Assembly (NCBI GenBank): GCA_002928515.1
Contig: PERI01000004.1
Location: forward strand, 124,001 to 188,000
Source of the DNA: Hyphomicrobium sp.
Lineage (GTDB): Bacteria > Pseudomonadota > Alphaproteobacteria > Rhizobiales > Hyphomicrobiaceae
DNA length: 64,000 nucleotides
Direction of reading: 5' to 3'
In this document: positions 28,391 to 36,781 of the stretch, piece after piece
Numbering within the stretch: the stretch's first letter is position 1
Layout of the letters: each line of letters starts with the position of its first letter
Notes under the pieces: model-generated
Told to the model about the DNA's origin: nothing
Seen by the model: only the letters and a program-made list of their open reading frames with translations
The model's database searches: none
Translations under genes and position numbers: made by a program

Positions 28391-28423
28391 TTTCGGCCGC
28401 TGCGCCATGCGCAACGGCCGAAA
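28391..28423. terminator. Hairpin between convergent genes, possible bidirectional terminator
   Basis: Nested perfect stems: TTTCGGCCG/CGGCCGAAA (28391-28399, 28415-28423) around TGCGC/GCGCA (28401-28405, 28409-28413) with a 3-base loop. It lies between two converging genes, which suits a terminator. Only short T runs follow on the plus side, so rho-independent function is uncertain. Confidence 0.55.
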
Positions 28424-28448
28424 CTTTAAAGAAGCTTTTTAGCGCCGA

Positions 28449-28739
28449 TCAGCCCATCATTTTTGATTTGATCAAGCCAAGAACCAGAGCGGTCAAGCCG
28501 CCACTTACACCACCGGTTGCAAATCCAGAGATGATGGTCCCGATGTCTAATCCGGATGCTGCCGTGGCCGTACCAAGACCGAGCAAAGAACCAAGAACTT
28601 GTCCACCAATTCCGCCGCCAAGCGCACCTGCAATGGTGTTGCCCAATGTTCCCAAACTCGACTCTTTCACTGCTGCCCCAGCAGCATTGCCGCCAATGGC
28701 ACCGCTGATAGCTTGAATAAGGAGCGCTGTTAAATCCAT
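28449..28739 (-). CDS. Small glycine-zipper membrane protein, function unknown
   Basis: A 96-residue, very hydrophobic protein rich in Gly and Ala. It has three helical stretches with GxxxG-like spacing (AISGAIGGNAAGAA, IAGALGGGIGGQVLGSLLG, ISGFATGGVSGGLTALVLG) and a short basic end KSKMMG. It is probably an oligomeric inner membrane protein. AAGGTG lies about 7 bases before the ATG at 28739, which decides this start over the GTG at 28748. Similar small proteins occur in other Rhizobiales as far as I recall, without a known role. Confidence 0.75.
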   Translation of the reverse strand: MDLTALLIQAISGAIGGNAAGAAVKESSLGTLGNTIAGALGGGIGGQVLGSLLGLGTATAASGLDIGTIISGFATGGVSGGLTALVLGLIKSKMMG

Positions 28740-29029
28740 GTGGTTCACCTTTGAGAAAATTCAGTTTCCAGTCAGACGACGTCACACACACAACAGCATC
28801 GGCAAGTTAGGAAATTAACGAGACGCACACTCGCCGACGATTCTCGAGACCACAGCTTCATAACTTATTTGTTATCGCAGGTCGCACAGTAATATGCGTA
28901 ACGCGGGACATTTTTATGGGCCAAAACATGGGATTTGGACTTTTCGAACAGTTCTTCATGCCCCCGCCGCATTATTCAGTTATCAATAAGCAGCTCCGAT
29001 ATCAGACTAGAAAATGGAATATAAAAACA

Positions 29030-30844
29030 ATGCATCCCGCGCCCCAGTTTCTAACCTCAGTTTGTCTATTCGCAGTTTTCATATTCTGCACGATCATCTC
29101 ACACCCCGCTCATGCGCAAATCGCAAGCGGAAGCCTGCCGGTTGCCATCCAAGATCGGCTTGGGACAATTTCAGAAACCGTCAGTGAACCTTTAGACGGC
29201 GAGGCCCTGAATACGTTTTATGCCGCGCGCGACTTTCGGCCCGTTTGGGTTGACGAGACCGGTCCGACGAGGGCTGCAACCATGGCGCTGAACACACTGC
29301 GCCAAGCAGGCGACTGGGGTTTGAACGAGACGGACTTTCAGATCGTTGCCAATGCTCAGCCCCTGACTGACGGGCGTTGGTCAATCGCGCAAACGGCAGA
29401 TGCAGAGATTGAAATTTCTTCGCTTGTTTTAAAGTATGCGCGCCATGCGCGCGGCGGGCGGATTGCGAACCCAAGTTTGCAACTGACGACGTACATTGAT
29501 CGGCGACCCGATCTTGCTGATCCGTTGACTGTACTCAACGAGATAACCACGTCTTCTAGTCCCGATGTGTTGATTCTGGGCTATCACCCGCAACACGCGC
29601 AATTCCAAAAGTTGCAGAAACTTTTAGTCGCCATGCGCGGCGAGCAAAATCAAACGCAAAATTTGAAAATTGCTATCAAAGGCCCAACTTTAATGCCGGG
29701 GCAAACTCACCCCGACGTGGCGGCTCTCAATCGTCGTTTCTCGATTACGCCTGTCGCTGGGTCTGAGTTGCTGTACACGCCTGAGCTGGTCGCTGCCATC
29801 AAACGCTTTCAAAAGTCGGTTTCGATGTCGCGCGTTGATGGCATAATCGGGCCAGCCACGCGCAAGGCTCTCAATACTGCGCCAAAAAACAAGTCTGAGA
29901 CGATCATTGCGAATATGGAGCAGTGGCGGTGGATGCCAAAAGACCTTGGTGCCTCACATATCTTCGTCAATGTGCCTGAGGCTTCAATTCATTATATCAA
30001 AGATGGCGCGTCAGCTTTCAAAGAGCGCGTGATTATCGGCAAACGCGATACGCAGACTCCAATATTCTCTGACAGTCTTTCCACGATTGTTCTGCGGCCG
30101 AACTGGCAAATTCCAGATTCGATTAAGCTGAACAAGATCCTATCGGCGGCGCAGAGCGGCCGCACGCTGGAGAGCATGGGGTATGTCGTAAAAAAGGGTA
30201 GCCGCGTTATTCAGAGTTCAAGGATTAATTGGAGCCGAGCAAATCTGAGCGCCTACACGATGTATCAGCCGTCAGGTGGCGGCAATGCGCTTGGCAACGT
30301 GAAATTCTTGTTCCCGAACAAGCATTCCGTTTATTTGCACGACACGCCGTCGAGAAATTTGTTTTCGGCTTCGGAGCGGTTGTTCAGTCATGGCTGCGTG
30401 CGCGTGAAAGATCCGCTGACGTTCGCTCAGACTCTGCTCGACGAAGATCGCGGACAACGCTCACTCGACGTTGCCAAGTTGGTCAAGCGTGGCGCGATGA
30501 ACAACGCCATCACTCTCGACACACAAGTGCCGATCCATATCGGCTACTTCACGGCTTGGGTCGACGATGATGGTACAGCAAGCTATTTGACTGATCCTTA
30601 TGGCCATCAGAAGCGGATCACGCTGGCGCTCGATAGAAAATGGGAGAAGATCGAACGTGGCGTCGATCATCTCGCTTCTGTCGATACGTCCAAATTGCGG
30701 AATATTACCCTGCCCAAAGTTGCGGCCAAGCCGACACCCAATTTCGATAAGCCATGGGGTGTCACCAATTCGTTTTCTCAGACAAGGTATCGGTCTTCAC
30801 GCAATACGGTGGGTGATATGATCCGGGCTGCAATCGGCAATTGA
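29030..30844 (+). CDS. L,D-transpeptidase, YcbB/LdtD type
   Basis: A periplasmic enzyme forming 3-3 crosslinks in peptidoglycan. The start at 29030 gives a signal peptide (LTSVCLFAVFIFCTIISHPAHA) and 604 residues; the frame opens at 28916. The YcbB scaffold (FYAARDFRPVWVDETGPT) comes first, a peptidoglycan-binding helical domain (VAAIKRFQKSVSMSRVDGI) lies in the middle, and the YkuD catalytic domain follows. That domain has HDTPSRNLFS and SHGCVRVKDP, in which the Cys is the nucleophile. This is the only LD-crosslinking enzyme in the window. The preceding 290 bases hold no gene. Confidence 0.93.
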   Translation: MHPAPQFLTSVCLFAVFIFCTIISHPAHAQIASGSLPVAIQDRLGTISETVSEPLDGEALNTFYAARDFRPVWVDETGPTRAATMALNTLRQAGDWGLNETDFQIVANAQPLTDGRWSIAQTADAEIEISSLVLKYARHARGGRIANPSLQLTTYIDRRPDLADPLTVLNEITTSSSPDVLILGYHPQHAQFQKLQKLLVAMRGEQNQTQNLKIAIKGPTLMPGQTHPDVAALNRRFSITPVAGSELLYTPELVAAIKRFQKSVSMSRVDGIIGPATRKALNTAPKNKSETIIANMEQWRWMPKDLGASHIFVNVPEASIHYIKDGASAFKERVIIGKRDTQTPIFSDSLSTIVLRPNWQIPDSIKLNKILSAAQSGRTLESMGYVVKKGSRVIQSSRINWSRANLSAYTMYQPSGGGNALGNVKFLFPNKHSVYLHDTPSRNLFSASERLFSHGCVRVKDPLTFAQTLLDEDRGQRSLDVAKLVKRGAMNNAITLDTQVPIHIGYFTAWVDDDGTASYLTDPYGHQKRITLALDRKWEKIERGVDHLASVDTSKLRNITLPKVAAKPTPNFDKPWGVTNSFSQTRYRSSRNTVGDMIRAAIGN

Positions 30845-30983
30845 GGCGCGTCGTCAAAGTTTGAAATCACGCAACTGACATGACCCAGTCATGGTTTGGT
30901 CTCAAACGGATGATTACAGGATTATGCCTTCAGAAGAATTATAATTTCATAACTGATTGCAGCACGCAGGGAGTGGAACTCAG

Positions 30984-31793
30984 ATGTTAAACCGCATCGT
31001 TTTTATGATGGCTTGCGCCTTAGCGCTTTCCGTTCCTCTCGTCAGCGCAGAAGCGCAACGCGAGCGCGGGCGCGACGATTGGAGACCAGACAATCGTACA
31101 GAGTGGGAGTCGCTCGGCGCTGCCGAGATCGGCACTCGACTTGAGCGCGATGTGATTGAGGTCGGTCGACGCGAAGGTCGCTTTCAGTCTATCGGCTTCA
31201 CCGTCAAAGGCAGCGATGTTCGCATTGAAGATTTGAAGGTCGTTTATGGTGGCGGAGAAGTTGACGAACTGCGTGTTCGAGAAGTTTTAAAGGACGGCAC
31301 ACGGTCGCGTCCGATCGATTTGCAAGGACGTGGTCAGTTCATTCAGCGCATTGAAGTCACTTATCGCTCGCAGGGCCCCGTGAGAATTGAATTTTTCGGT
31401 GAAAAGCGTCGTGATCGCGAGGCGCGATGGGACGAGCTTGGCTGCAAGAGCGTTGGCTTCCTCGACAACAAGGATGTGATCCGCGTCGGTCGTCGCGAAG
31501 GCGCTTTCAGTGCCCTGAAACTCAAAGTCACTGAAGCCAATTTGCGTTTGCTTCGCATGCGGGTTGTCTTCGGAGATGGCACACCACAAATATTCGATGT
31601 GCGCTCTTTGATACCAGCGGGAACTGAAACCCGGGCTATTGATCTTGATGGGCGTCGTCGCACCATCGAGCGTATCGAACTGGACTATTTGCCGTCGATC
31701 AGTTTGAAGCGATCATCACGCGTCTGCGTCTTGGCACAGGAAGGTGGACGACGTGGCGATAGAGACGGCAGATCGGATCGCGACCGGCGCTAA
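30984..31793 (+). CDS. Secreted protein with two copies of one domain, function unknown
   Basis: A 269-residue protein with a signal peptide (MMACALALSVPLVSAEA). About 85 residues are present twice in tandem. Copy 1 starts WESLGAAEIGTRLERDVIEV and copy 2 starts WDELGCKSVGFLDNKDVIRV. Both contain VGRREG, a D(L/R)..R block, and end Q/R-x-IQ/ER-IE-x-Y before a linker. The C-terminus is very basic (GGRRGDRDGRSDRDRR). The repeats look like small beta sandwiches, but I do not know the fold. A GGGAG lies upstream of the ATG at 30984. It precedes another small secreted protein. Confidence 0.8.
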   Translation: MLNRIVFMMACALALSVPLVSAEAQRERGRDDWRPDNRTEWESLGAAEIGTRLERDVIEVGRREGRFQSIGFTVKGSDVRIEDLKVVYGGGEVDELRVREVLKDGTRSRPIDLQGRGQFIQRIEVTYRSQGPVRIEFFGEKRRDREARWDELGCKSVGFLDNKDVIRVGRREGAFSALKLKVTEANLRLLRMRVVFGDGTPQIFDVRSLIPAGTETRAIDLDGRRRTIERIELDYLPSISLKRSSRVCVLAQEGGRRGDRDGRSDRDRR

Positions 31794-31870
31794 TAACTGA
31801 GCGCTAATATAGCCTCGCGCCGGATTCAACTCCGGCGCGTTTTCCCAATCCTCATTGAAGGACATCGCAC

Positions 31871-32128
31871 ATGTTCCATAAGATTGCTGTCGCAGCCCTG
31901 ATCTCCACGACGCTGATTGCCGGTTCAGCGTTTGCCGCCCCTCCTGCAGACCAGGACGCTTGCAATAAGCTCTCCTTCGAACTGGCTGAAAAAGCAGCGG
32001 CGAAAAAGCCAGCCGATGCCGCGAAGGTCGATGAGATGATTGGCAAGCTCGAGGGCCAGTGCACGGATGGCAAATTTGCTGAGGCGGAAGCCACGGCCAA
32101 GGATATCGAAGCAGCCATCGGTCAGTAG
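31871..32128 (+). CDS. Small secreted helical protein, function unknown
   Basis: An 85-residue protein with a signal peptide (HKIAVAALISTTLIAGSAFA, cleavage before APP). The mature part is about 63 residues, helical and charged (LSFELAEKAAAKKPADAAKV), with two Cys that could pair. A GAAGGA lies 8 bases before the ATG at 31871. The stop is 12 bases from the convergent tRNA-Leu gene. No family recognised. Confidence 0.75.
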   Translation: MFHKIAVAALISTTLIAGSAFAAPPADQDACNKLSFELAEKAAAKKPADAAKVDEMIGKLEGQCTDGKFAEAEATAKDIEAAIGQ

Positions 32129-32140
32129 TGGTCGATAAGA

Positions 32141-32226
32141 TGGTGCGGACGGTGGGACTCGAACCCACACGCTCTTTCGAACTCAGGATTTTAAGTCCTG
32201 TGTGTCTACCGTTCCACCACGTCCGC
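32141..32226 (-). tRNA. tRNA-Leu, anticodon TAA, with encoded CCA
   Basis: On the minus strand the acceptor stem GCGGACG (starting at 32226) pairs with CGTCCGC. A CAGGA/TCCTG anticodon stem carries the loop CTTAAAA (anticodon TAA at 32191-32193). There is a long class II variable arm (as expected for Leu), a GTGGG TTCGAGT CCCAC T arm, discriminator A, and CCA encoded at 32141-32143. A weak promoter-like pair (TTGCTC, 17 bases, CATAAG) lies just upstream. Confidence 0.97.
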
Positions 32227-32299
32227 GCCGGGGGTTCTTATGACGCCTTGGGCGCCAGAGAGCAACAAACCATCTGCGTGTTGCTGACAAAACTTAGGT

Positions 32300-33025
32300 T
32301 CATTTTGTCTCACGAAATGTGCCGGGACGCGCTGGCGTTGTGACTGCTGCGCGTAGGAGCAGATAGAGCAGCAGGCCATTCAAAAGATGCCAAAGCGCAT
32401 GTGTGCCGCGAACTTGGCCCAGGATGGAGCTGACCGCGCAGACTTCGATATCCAGACTACGGAACGTCAAAGACGCGACGAACACGCATGTTGCCGAAGT
32501 TAGTATCGACGCCACCGGATTTCGTTTCATCCATAAAACAACAGAGATCGCAGCAAGCGCTACGCAAGCAGGCGCATAGGCGATCGATCCATTGAGACAG
32601 CTTCGCCCCGCAGCAGACGTGATGGGCAGAAGATCTGGGCCACACTCCATCGAGCCCGCCCATCTCAATGAAACAATAAAAACCGCCATCAGCGCGAGGA
32701 CCAAGACCCACGGGGTATTCAAGAAGCGCCGGAGCGCGAAGGCAATGTAGGCGAGCATGAAGATGCCGATGGGCGCGGTGTCGGCGATAGCCGACCATCG
32801 CGTTGCGTAGGTGTGGAATAAGAAACTGCCGATACCAATCACGGCGACGAGCGCAATGAGCGTCAACTCAGCCCAGTTCGACCGTTCGCGTTTCTTGTAG
32901 TCAGCATACGCGAAGGCCGCGGCAAACATAAAAGCTGCGTTGGAGATTGCGTTGAAGGGTTCGGCCCAGAACGCAGGGTTTAGACCGCGTTCGCAGTAAT
33001 TGAAAATTTGGGCTGTCCAATCCAC
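32300..33025 (-). CDS. Ceramidase-family (CREST) membrane protein
   Basis: A 241-residue integral membrane protein with about seven spans and the ceramidase superfamily motifs. These are EPFNAISNAAF near residue 22, SFLFHTYATRWSAIADTAPI (conserved Ser, His and Asp) near 66, and HALWHLLNGLLLYLLL close to the end, giving three His and an Asp that would bind zinc. Eukaryotic relatives hydrolyse ceramide amide bonds; bacterial members mostly lack tests, so the substrate is inferred. The start is a GTG at 33025. It lies upstream of tRNA-Leu on the same strand. Confidence 0.88.
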   Translation of the reverse strand: MDWTAQIFNYCERGLNPAFWAEPFNAISNAAFMFAAAFAYADYKKRERSNWAELTLIALVAVIGIGSFLFHTYATRWSAIADTAPIGIFMLAYIAFALRRFLNTPWVLVLALMAVFIVSLRWAGSMECGPDLLPITSAAGRSCLNGSIAYAPACVALAAISVVLWMKRNPVASILTSATCVFVASLTFRSLDIEVCAVSSILGQVRGTHALWHLLNGLLLYLLLRAAVTTPARPGTFRETK

Positions 33026-33063
33026 GCTTTTCCAGCCCTCAAACGCAGCGCGTCAATTTGCAA

Positions 33064-33579
33064 TTAATTGCTCGTCTTAATTTCATTTCCGTTTGCGTCG
33101 TCTGGTGGTGCCGCCGAACTGCCTGAAGCCTTTAACATGAGATTGCGAAGTTCATCGGGATTATCGACGTCTATTGTGTGCGGAAATTTTGGGTCTTTTC
33201 CCACGTATTGCGTGAGTACGTCGCCCTCAGAATTCAGGAACAAGGTGCGCGGTACGTAGGTGCCATCTGGCGAGAATGCGCCGTTCGCCATTTTGTCCGC
33301 ATCGGCATCTATCAAGATCATGACGAATTTTTTCGAAGCAGCGACAACGCCTGGATCTTTGAAAACTTCGCGATACCTTTTGCAGGCCGTGCACCATGGC
33401 GCATGGAACACCATGATCGCCGTTTTACCGGAATTCGATGCTTCAAAGATTCCCGTTTTGATATCGCGCCACTCGATTTGTGCGCCGTTCCAGACATCGG
33501 CCATGTCGGGCGTGCGCGCGTGTGCAACGAGCGGCACCGCAGTCAAAAGCAATAGGGCGCATGCAAGGCTTCGAAGCAT
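33064..33579 (-). CDS. Periplasmic thioredoxin-like protein
   Basis: A 171-residue protein with a signal peptide (MLRSLACALLLLTAVPLVAHA) and a thioredoxin fold. The redox site is APWCTACKRY near residue 65, and the cis-Pro loop is YVPRTLFLN. The WCTAC active site and the Thioredoxin_7-like build suggest a periplasmic thiol reductase or oxidase, but the partner is unknown. The ATG at 33579 is chosen because it starts the signal peptide; the frame opens at 33645. It ends 38 bases upstream of the ceramidase-like gene start on the same strand. Confidence 0.88.
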   Translation of the reverse strand: MLRSLACALLLLTAVPLVAHARTPDMADVWNGAQIEWRDIKTGIFEASNSGKTAIMVFHAPWCTACKRYREVFKDPGVVAASKKFVMILIDADADKMANGAFSPDGTYVPRTLFLNSEGDVLTQYVGKDPKFPHTIDVDNPDELRNLMLKASGSSAAPPDDANGNEIKTSN

Positions 33580-33698
33580 CTTGTTTTCTCCAGACGAACT
33601 TAGGCTTTTGAAGTGTACGTGGTGCCGGTGAAGCGGATTGTTCAATGCTTAGATTCATGGCATTTTTCTTGGAAAACAAGACAATTTTTAAGGCCAAT

Positions 33699-34625
33699 TC
33701 AATGCCGCGCCTGTCGCGCGTTTTGGTAAACCTGAAGGTGGGTATAGGCGATTTTTAAGCTTGGCGTTGCGATGGATGCGGCATCGGCACGCGCGATCAA
33801 GTCGCCGACGATATGGTCGGCTTCGATGCGGCTATCGCGCTGCATATCGCGGAGCATCGAGGACGATATTGTAGATGTCGAATCGGTCAAAGTTGCGCGA
33901 ATAAGTTCAACCGCCGCCGGCTTTGGCGTGTAGTTGTACGCCTTGGCAATAGCGCAGCATTCATCCAGCATAGCTGAAATTTGCATTGCGCCATTCTGCG
34001 TTGCGACGATCTCTCCGATGGTCGCGCGCATCATACACGTCATGCCAGCGAGCGTCGCAAGCAATACCCACTTTTCCCACATGGCGCCGATGACATTTTC
34101 ACTCAAGCGCGTCTCAAAGCCACCGCTCTGCAATGTGGAGAACAGGCGATTGCATGCTTCTTTCTGATTGGGGTGACGCGCACCGAGGGTGAGCGCATCG
34201 AATGGACTGAAATGTCGGATGATCCCATCTTCGGTCAGGGCCGCACTTATGTGGCACGTGCCGCCCAGAATTTTTTCTGCGCCGAAGGTTTTGTCTAAAG
34301 CGTCGAGCTGACGCATGCCATTGAGCAATGGGAGGACAATCGTCGATGGGCCGACACCTTGCCTGATCGCATCGATGGCAGAAACGAGGTCGTATGCTTT
34401 GCAGCTCAGAATAATGGCGTCGTAGTCCGTACGCAGCGCCTCTTGTGTCACGGTTTTCACAGGCGTTTGCACATTGCCATTCGGACTTTCTATCCTCAGT
34501 CCATTACGCGAAAGGTCAGCTGCTCGCCTTTCACGCACCAGAAACGTGACGTCTCCTCCGGACGCTGCAAGCTTGCCGCCGAAATATCCACCGGTTGCAC
34601 CAGCGCCTAGTATCAAAATTCTCAT
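33699..34625 (-). CDS. 2-dehydropantoate 2-reductase (PanE/ApbA family)
   Basis: An NADPH enzyme of the ketopantoate reductase family, 308 residues. The Rossmann motif ILGAGATGGYFGGKLAASG is at residues 5-23, and ILSCKAYDL and LLNGMRQLDALD are NADPH and substrate contacts. The C-terminal helical domain contains EADHIVGDLIARADAASIATP with the family's catalytic Glu/Asp region. Many genomes hold several paralogues, so true PanE activity in pantothenate synthesis is not certain. The ATG at 34625 (MRILILGAG) is clear. It is divergent from the MFS gene. Confidence 0.9.
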   Translation of the reverse strand: MRILILGAGATGGYFGGKLAASGGDVTFLVRERRAADLSRNGLRIESPNGNVQTPVKTVTQEALRTDYDAIILSCKAYDLVSAIDAIRQGVGPSTIVLPLLNGMRQLDALDKTFGAEKILGGTCHISAALTEDGIIRHFSPFDALTLGARHPNQKEACNRLFSTLQSGGFETRLSENVIGAMWEKWVLLATLAGMTCMMRATIGEIVATQNGAMQISAMLDECCAIAKAYNYTPKPAAVELIRATLTDSTSTISSSMLRDMQRDSRIEADHIVGDLIARADAASIATPSLKIAYTHLQVYQNARQARH

Positions 34626-34757
34626 GTCATTTAGCCCTTCGTCGCGCCGTTTAGGCGATGCGCGCACCGACGCTTCGTTGCACCTTCTTCGGCAATCTCG
34701 ATAGCGTTGGCAACATCGCTCTGATAGCGTCCCGGCGAATAAATTCAGGGGCAAACT

Positions 34758-36053
34758 GTGACATCGGACATCGAGACCACTTCAAGCGCGTGGCAGGCCA
34801 GCGCGTCATCTAAGGTGCGTTGGCGACTGCTGCCGTTTCTTATCCTGTGTTACTTCGCAGCCTATCTCGATCGCGTGAATATCGGATTTGCCGCGCTCAC
34901 GATGAATGCCGATCTGGGCATTGATGCAAAGGCGTTCGGTTTCATCGCTGGCATTTTCTTTCTTGGATATTGCTTGTTTGAAGTTCCCAGCAACGTGCTG
35001 CTTGCACGTTTTGGTGCGCGGGTATGGATTGCGCGCATCATGGTGACATGGGCGCTCGTGTCGGCAGCAACAGCCTTCGCAACTGACGTTTGGAGCTTAT
35101 CGATCTTACGATTTATGCTGGGCGTTGCTGAGGCTGGGTTCTTTCCAGGCATTATTTTTTATCTCACACGATGGGTGCCTGCGTCGGAACGCGCTGCCGT
35201 CGTTGCTATCTTTATGGCCGCTGTGCCGATCTCCAATTTGATTGGAGCTCCTGTTTCGGGCCTTATTCTCGATGGCTTCGATGGCGTAATGGAGTTGAAA
35301 GGCTGGCAATGGCTATTTCTGATCGAAGCTGCGCCGTCCTTGATCCTTGGGATTGCAGCGTATCGCATTTTGGACGACAGCCCTGCTACTGCGGCTTGGC
35401 TTCAACCCGAAGAACGCGCGGCTTTATCGCGAACCATCGCGAAAGAAACTGAAGCTCGCGAACGAGAGCGAAGGACCACTTTGCGTGAAGCGTTGAGTGA
35501 TCCGCGCGTGATCGCCCTTGGATTCGTATATTTTGGCATAGTTGCTGGCATGTATGGGCTGACATTTTGGCTGCCGCAAATCGTCAAAGGCTTTGGCTTG
35601 AGCAATAAGACGACGGGCTTTGTTACAGCGATACCTTATCTCTTCGCTGTCCTTGCGATGGTCGCCTGGGGAGCGCGATCAGATCGACAGAATGAACGTA
35701 TCGTTCATATCGTTCTGCCATGTGCGTGTGGTGCGGTTACGTTGGCAGTGGGCGCGTTCATTTCCACACCAGCACTTGCGTTCATATTCTTGACGCTGAG
35801 CGCTATGTGCATTTTCTCTGCACTACCGACATTCTGGACGTTACCCACTGCGCTGCTGACTGGGGCTGCGGCGGCTGGTGGCATCGCGCTTGTCAATTCG
35901 ATTGGCAATGTCGGTGGGTTTATTGGGCCGTATCTCATCGGGTGGATCAAGGGGCATGGATTGAGCAGCGAGTTAGCTGTTGCTTCGCTTGCCGTTTTTC
36001 TCGTGATATCGGCTGTGCTCGTGCGCTTGGTGGGTTCCGCGCCACGTCAATGA
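34758..36053 (+). CDS. MFS transporter, anion:cation symporter (ACS) family
   Basis: A 431-residue inner membrane carrier with about 12 spans. The ACS signature ILCYFAAYLDRVNIGFAALT opens the protein, followed by GYCLFEVPSNVLLARFGARVW and GVAEAGFFPGIIFYLTRWVP. Relatives carry tartrate, phthalate and other organic anions; the substrate here is unknown. The start is GTG at 34758 with AGGGG 7 bases upstream. It is divergent from the ketopantoate reductase-like gene, which suggests shared control. Confidence 0.92.
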   Translation: MTSDIETTSSAWQASASSKVRWRLLPFLILCYFAAYLDRVNIGFAALTMNADLGIDAKAFGFIAGIFFLGYCLFEVPSNVLLARFGARVWIARIMVTWALVSAATAFATDVWSLSILRFMLGVAEAGFFPGIIFYLTRWVPASERAAVVAIFMAAVPISNLIGAPVSGLILDGFDGVMELKGWQWLFLIEAAPSLILGIAAYRILDDSPATAAWLQPEERAALSRTIAKETEARERERRTTLREALSDPRVIALGFVYFGIVAGMYGLTFWLPQIVKGFGLSNKTTGFVTAIPYLFAVLAMVAWGARSDRQNERIVHIVLPCACGAVTLAVGAFISTPALAFIFLTLSAMCIFSALPTFWTLPTALLTGAAAAGGIALVNSIGNVGGFIGPYLIGWIKGHGLSSELAVASLAVFLVISAVLVRLVGSAPRQ

Positions 36054-36232
36054 AATTGCGCTAAGGTTTAGCGGGGCTATTGCGCTGGATCACATGCTCA
36101 CCAACTCGTGAGGGAACACGCTTTTCTGGTCACGCATACAAGCTTTTCAACCACAGCAACGTGTCTGGCAAAGGCGGGAAGTTATTCCTATCTGTTTGTC
36201 ATCGGCGATGTCACTCATCGACATAGCCACGC

Positions 36233-36248
36233 GCTCTCTAAAGAGAGC
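36233..36248 (+). promoter_or_regulatory. Hairpin directly before the pqqA ribosome site
   Basis: GCTCTCT (36233-36239) and AGAGAGC (36242-36248) form a perfect 7-bp stem that ends 4 bases before the AGGAGG of pqqA. It could affect translation start or leader stability. No competing pairing with the ribosome site is seen. Confidence 0.4.
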
Positions 36249-36265
36249 CTTCAGGAGGATACGCT

Positions 36266-36355
36266 ATGAAAATTTGGACCAAACCAGCGGTTCGCGAACA
36301 GGAAGTCGGTCTTGAAGTGACCAGCTATCTGCCGGCTGAAATCGACATCATCTAA
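36266..36355 (+). CDS. pqqA: PQQ precursor peptide PqqA (orphan copy)
   Basis: A 29-residue peptide that starts MKIWTKPAV and ends EVGLEVTSYLPAEIDII. The GLEVTSY core holds the conserved Glu-x-x-x-Tyr pair that PqqE links and that becomes pyrroloquinoline quinone, and the EVTSYxxAEID pattern matches Methylobacterium PqqA closely. AGGAGG (36253-36258) lies 7 bases before the ATG, a very strong ribosome site. The gene is too short for usual ORF callers. No pqqB, C, D or E lies nearby, so the enzymes must be elsewhere. A hairpin precedes the ribosome site and another follows the stop. Confidence 0.9.
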   Translation: MKIWTKPAVREQEVGLEVTSYLPAEIDII

Positions 36356-36368
36356 CCAGAAAGAAAAT

Positions 36369-36399
36369 TTGGTCGCGCTGCACGGCGGTGCGCGACCAA
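36369..36399 (+). terminator. Inverted repeat after pqqA, terminator or attenuator-like
   Basis: TTGGTCGCGC (36369-36378) and GCGCGACCAA (36390-36399) form a perfect 10-bp stem with an 11-base loop, starting 13 bases after the pqqA stop. No T run follows, so it may stabilise the pqqA transcript or partially stop it ahead of the next gene. Confidence 0.55.
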
Positions 36400-36459
36400 C
36401 GGCTTCGGGCCGCTGAAAGAATCCCCCCAACAAATTGAAATATAGAAAAGGACATCATT

Positions 36460-36762
36460 ATGATCCGCATTATTTCTGCTGCTTCACTCGCTGTAGCAAC
36501 CTTCGCAGGTGCCGCGATTGCTGCTGAGAAGGCTCCAGCAAACGATACATCGGTCGAAACAAGCAAATCGGCTGCCGTAACAACGCGTGCAGGCGAACAG
36601 GAAGCCCGTCAGCATCTTGTGCGCCAAGGCTATACGAACGTCTCCGAACTATCGAAGGATGACGACGGTCGTTGGACAGGTACTGCTATGAAGGATGGCA
36701 AGACCAACTTTGTAGCCATCGATCTTCGCGACGGCGCAGCGAAGGCAGTGACGACAAACTAA
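36460..36762 (+). CDS. Small secreted protein, PepSY-like
   Basis: A 100-residue protein with a signal peptide (IISAASLAVATFAGAAIAA). A single C-terminal domain follows (EARQHLVRQGYTNVSELSKD...WTGTAMKDGKTNFVAIDLRDG) that resembles a PepSY repeat: helix, then three beta strands. PepSY domains often inhibit proteases or bind peptides; this is a similarity of pattern only. AAAGGA lies before the ATG at 36460. It is about 100 bases after pqqA and ends at a strong terminator. Confidence 0.78.
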   Translation: MIRIISAASLAVATFAGAAIAAEKAPANDTSVETSKSAAVTTRAGEQEARQHLVRQGYTNVSELSKDDDGRWTGTAMKDGKTNFVAIDLRDGAAKAVTTN

Positions 36763-36781
36763 ATCTTCATCGCAAAATGAC

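Noticed and set aside
31716-32170. Minus-strand frames across the small secreted gene and tRNA-Leu
   Set aside because: They run through a tRNA gene and opposite a gene with a signal peptide and ribosome site.
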